In this document: one piece after another, positions 61,656 through 64,000 of the stretch
Numbering within the stretch: the first letter of the stretch is position 1
Layout: each line of letters starts with the position of its first letter
Assembly: GCF_002964705.1 (NCBI RefSeq)
Contig: NZ_PQCD01000015.1
Span: forward strand, 186,001-250,000
Source: Pseudoalteromonas sp. T1lg75
Lineage (GTDB): Bacteria; Pseudomonadota; Gammaproteobacteria; Enterobacterales; Alteromonadaceae
Direction: 5' to 3'
DNA: 64,000 bases
The notes under the pieces: generated by a model
The model's input: only the letters and a program-made list of their open reading frames with translations
The model's database searches: none
Told to the model about the DNA's origin: nothing
Program-made: the position numbers and the translations under genes

Positions 61656-61923
61656 TAGGGTCTGTTGACCTTTGCTGTTTGTTTCTGCAGCAGTTTGTAG
61701 TGTATTTATACAAGGCGGCACATGTGTGGTGTAGTTATTCTACATGAACATGTAACAACACAGTAGAAATGCGCTACAAGCGCTGCCCTACGGGTTCATC
61801 TAAACGCATCCTGCTCTGTGTTACTCGCTATGTACATAGAATGACTATGCACCATAACGAGCGTGGTGACCAGAATGCGTTTAGATTGAACATAAAGTAA
61901 ACCTCAAAGATAAACAGACCCTA
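61656..61923. repeat. MITE-like element between argR and mdh
   Basis: About 268 bases with terminal inverted repeats AGGGTCTGTTGACCTTTG / CAAAGATAAACAGACCCT (three mismatches over 18). Internally there is a second inverted repeat, GTTCATCTAAACGCAT / ATGCGTTTAGATTGAAC, and smaller palindromes such as GTTATTCTACATGAACATG. No coding frame of note. It separates argR from mdh and leaves about 160 bases for the mdh promoter. Confidence 0.75.
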
Positions 61924-62083
61924 GAATCTTTACAGTTAAGTTTACGACTATGGTCGAGATTATCCTCAAAATAACGCGGATTAATTTGTCTTTATGGCCT
62001 ATTTTCATTATCTTTAGGGCCATCTTTAGGTCTGATGACCCAAATCTCACATAACCTAGTCTCGTTATTTACGGAGAATTAAA

Positions 62084-63019
62084 ATGAAAGTTGCCGTTTT
62101 AGGTGCTGCCGGTGGTATCGGTCAAGCGCTATCTTTACTACTAAAAAATAGCCTTCCTGCTGGTTCTGAACTGTCTCTATACGACGTAGCGCCTGTTGTT
62201 CCAGGTGTTGCCGTAGACCTATCACACATCCCTACTGCGGTAGCAGTAAAAGGTTTTGGTAAAGACGACCTTGATGCAGCACTAAGCGGTTGTGACGTTG
62301 TTTTGATTCCTGCAGGTATGCCGCGTAAGCCAGGCATGGACCGTGCTGACCTATTCAACGTAAACGCGAGCATCATTCAGACGCTTGCTGAAGGCATCGT
62401 TAAAAACTGTCCTAAAGCCATGGTGGGTGTGATCACTAACCCGGTAAACGGCACTGTGCCAATCGTTGCTGAAGTATTCAAAAAAGCAGGCACTTATGAC
62501 CCGGCGCGCGTTTTTGGTGTAACAACGCTTGACGTTATCCGTGCAGAAACTTTCGTTGCCGAGCTTAAAGGCCTGGACGTAAGCCAGGTTAAAGTTCCAG
62601 TGATCGGTGGTCACTCGGGCACAACTATTCTTCCTCTTCTTTCACAAGTGGAAGGCGCTACTTTCTCTGATGAGGAAATCGCAGCACTTACTACACGCAT
62701 TCAAAACGCGGGTACTGAAGTTGTTGAAGCTAAAGCCGGTGGCGGTAGCGCAACACTTTCAATGGGTGCAGCGGCAGCCCGTTTCTGCCTGTCACTAGTG
62801 AAAGGCCTACAGGGTGAAGACGTAATCGAGTACGCCTACGTTGAAGGTAATGGTGAAGATGCACAATTCTTCGCACAGCCAGTACGTCTTGGTAAGAACG
62901 GTGTTGAAGAACTTCTTTCTTACGGTGAGCTAAGCGCGTTTGAGCAAAAAGCAAAAGACGACATGCTTGCAACTCTGAACAAAGACATCCAAGAAGGTGT
63001 CGACTTCATGAATAAATAA
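62084..63019 (+). CDS. mdh: Malate dehydrogenase
   Basis: TCA-cycle NAD-dependent malate dehydrogenase, 311 residues. Rossmann loop [62 protein letters not shown] and catalytic His in [14 protein letters not shown]. Good GGAG ribosome site. Codon use looks biased to abundant tRNAs, as for highly expressed genes. Confidence 0.98.
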   Translation: MKVAVLGAAGGIGQALSLLLKNSLPAGSELSLYDVAPVVPGVAVDLSHIPTAVAVKGFGKDDLDAALSGCDVVLIPAGMPRKPGMDRADLFNVNASIIQTLAEGIVKNCPKAMVGVITNPVNGTVPIVAEVFKKAGTYDPARVFGVTTLDVIRAETFVAELKGLDVSQVKVPVIGGHSGTTILPLLSQVEGATFSDEEIAALTTRIQNAGTEVVEAKAGGGSATLSMGAAAARFCLSLVKGLQGEDVIEYAYVEGNGEDAQFFAQPVRLGKNGVEELLSYGELSAFEQKAKDDMLATLNKDIQEGVDFMNK

Positions 63020-63075
63020 GCTGACGCCTCTGGGCCGTTAGCGGCATCCAAGGAGAGCATCTCTGCGGATGCAAG

Positions 63076-63109
63076 AGCCTCTACACATTTGTTGTAGGGG
63101 CTTTTTTTA
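63076..63109 (+). terminator. Terminator after mdh
   Basis: AGCCTCTACA / TGTAGGGGCT stem (one G-U pair) followed by T7; a smaller GCATCC/GGATGC hairpin precedes it. Confidence 0.8.
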
Positions 63110-63129
63110 TGCTTTTTTACATACTTCTA

Positions 63130-63282
63130 ACTGGTATGACCATTTATTGGTGGACGAAAAATACTTTCACTTTTGTCCATATCTTACATACTGAAGTGAA
63201 TAAAAATGGCGGCGCATAGCAGCAATTTTGACAGTCTAAGGGGAATCTGATACCTTATCTGCACTTTTTGGTATGACCAATT
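63130..63282 (+). promoter_or_regulatory. Two PdhR operators before pdhR
   Basis: TTGGTATGACCAA at 63268-63280 matches the PdhR consensus TTGGT-N3-ACCAA exactly; TGGTATGACCA at 63132-63142 is a second shorter copy. The near site is 23 bases upstream of the start codon, so autorepression relieved by pyruvate is expected. Confidence 0.7.
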
Positions 63283-63303
63283 TACCCGAAGCTAAAAATA
63301 ACC

Positions 63304-64000
63304 ATGTCATTAAAAGTCAAAGCAGCGAAACTTTCGGATGTGATCCTAGCGCAACTTGAGAACATGATTCTCGAGGGCTCGTTAGCTCCGGGTGAAAAAT
63401 TACCACCGGAGCGTGAGCTCGCCAAACAGTTCGAAGTTTCTCGTCCTTCGCTGCGCGAAGCAATTCAAAAACTGGAAGCCAAAGGCTTAGTCACTCGCCG
63501 TCAGGGTGGGGGCACCTTTGTCAAAAACCAGTTGGAGGAAGGGTTAAGCGATCCGCTGTTTGAGCTGATCAGCAAGCACCCGGAATCGCAATTTGACTTA
63601 CTTGAGTTTCGTCATGCCCTTGAAGGAATTGCGGCGTATTATGCGGCCTTGCGTGGTACCCAAACTGATTTTGACAAGGTCAAAGAAAGCTTCGAAAAAA
63701 TCGCCCACGCAAGTGACGATCTGGCGGCGAAGGCCAAAGCCATCAATGCCTTTCATTTTTGCATTGCTGAAGCATCACACAATGTAGTGTTGCTGCACCT
63801 GGTGCGTGGCATGCAAGCCTTGCTGGAACAAAATGTCCTGCAGAACCTGCAGGTACTGATGAAGAAAACAGAGGTGTCTCAGCAACTTGCTGAGCATCGA
63901 CAAGTGTTAATGGATGCCGTTATTGAAGGGCGTCCGGAGCAGGCACGTTTAGCCAGTAATGCCCACTTAGCCTTTATCGAAGAAGCATTATTGGAAGCCA
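63304..64000 (+). CDS. pdhR: Pyruvate dehydrogenase complex repressor (3' end outside window)
   Basis: GntR/FadR-family regulator; about 232 residues visible with no stop before the window end (E. coli 254). N-terminal winged helix: [61 protein letters not shown]-terminal helical FCD domain with [23 protein letters not shown] and [11 protein letters not shown]. Its own promoter holds PdhR-type boxes. aceEF-lpd would be expected just outside. Confidence 0.93.
   Translation, partial: MSLKVKAAKLSDVILAQLENMILEGSLAPGEKLPPERELAKQFEVSRPSLREAIQKLEAKGLVTRRQGGGTFVKNQLEEGLSDPLFELISKHPESQFDLLEFRHALEGIAAYYAALRGTQTDFDKVKESFEKIAHASDDLAAKAKAINAFHFCIAEASHNVVLLHLVRGMQALLEQNVLQNLQVLMKKTEVSQQLAEHRQVLMDAVIEGRPEQARLASNAHLAFIEEALLEA

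Noticed and set aside
63593..63787. 64-residue frame near the right edge
   Set aside because: It lies in another frame of pdhR, which stays open to the window end.

Overview
The window is chromosomal DNA of a gammaproteobacterium, most likely an Alteromonadales-type marine or aquatic genus (the Shewanella / Pseudoalteromonas / Rheinheimera neighbourhood). The evidence is the gene content and order: queA-tgt-yajC-secDF, nadC-pilABCD-coaE-yacG, a TPP-riboswitch thiCOSG(DE)F operon, mpl-ubiX-yadGH, PanP-type decarboxylase, cpxRA facing cpxP, and argR facing mdh followed by pdhR. Base composition is close to balanced by eye. The genus is not resolved. No tRNA, rRNA, prophage, autonomous insertion sequence or CRISPR array was seen.

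Layout. 1-5.5 kb: queuosine genes and the accessory Sec translocon. 5.6-8.4 kb: an EAL-CBS-GGDEF signalling protein and a YggN-type periplasmic protein. 8.4-17.3 kb (minus strand): type IV pilus genes with nadC and trmL. A second pilB-like ATPase lies between coaE and yacG, where zapD usually sits, and pilC is split by a one-base frameshift. 17.4-25 kb: fieF, a RAYT transposase with outward-facing GTAG hairpins, rlmJ, zapA, a secreted metallo-hydrolase, a secreted S9 peptidase and yaiI. 25-31.6 kb: TPP riboswitch and the thiamin operon. 31.6-36.5 kb: ppaC, mutM and a metal-type ABC exporter/importer set with DUF3299. 36.6-40.9 kb: two glycerophosphotransferase-like proteins, TagD, purC and a MITE-like palindrome. 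40.9-50 kb: sulfurtransferase, fbp, a frameshifted zinc metalloprotease, mpl-ubiX-yadGH and a TrmB-like paralogue. 50-56.2 kb: PanP, lysophospholipase, the Cpx system and a CsrB-like RNA. 56.4-61.1 kb: ferric-iron ABC transporter and a DyP peroxidase. 61.1-64 kb: argR, a second MITE-like element, mdh and pdhR (cut by the window end).

How the parts connect. Several regulatory circuits can be read directly: a CpxR double box between cpxRA and cpxP; two PdhR operators before pdhR; a TPP aptamer with a possible anti-P1 strand before thiC; and a minus-strand RNA with about 21 GGA motifs, an intrinsic terminator and an upstream GacA/UvrY-like palindrome, which I call CsrB. The most unusual items are that unannotated CsrB-like RNA, the pilB paralogue at the zapD position, the hairpin that hides the yacG ribosome binding site, and the RAYT/REP-like locus. 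Both frameshifts (pilC and the metalloprotease) are single-base changes in short homopolymers, so sequencing error must be excluded before calling them real pseudogenes.
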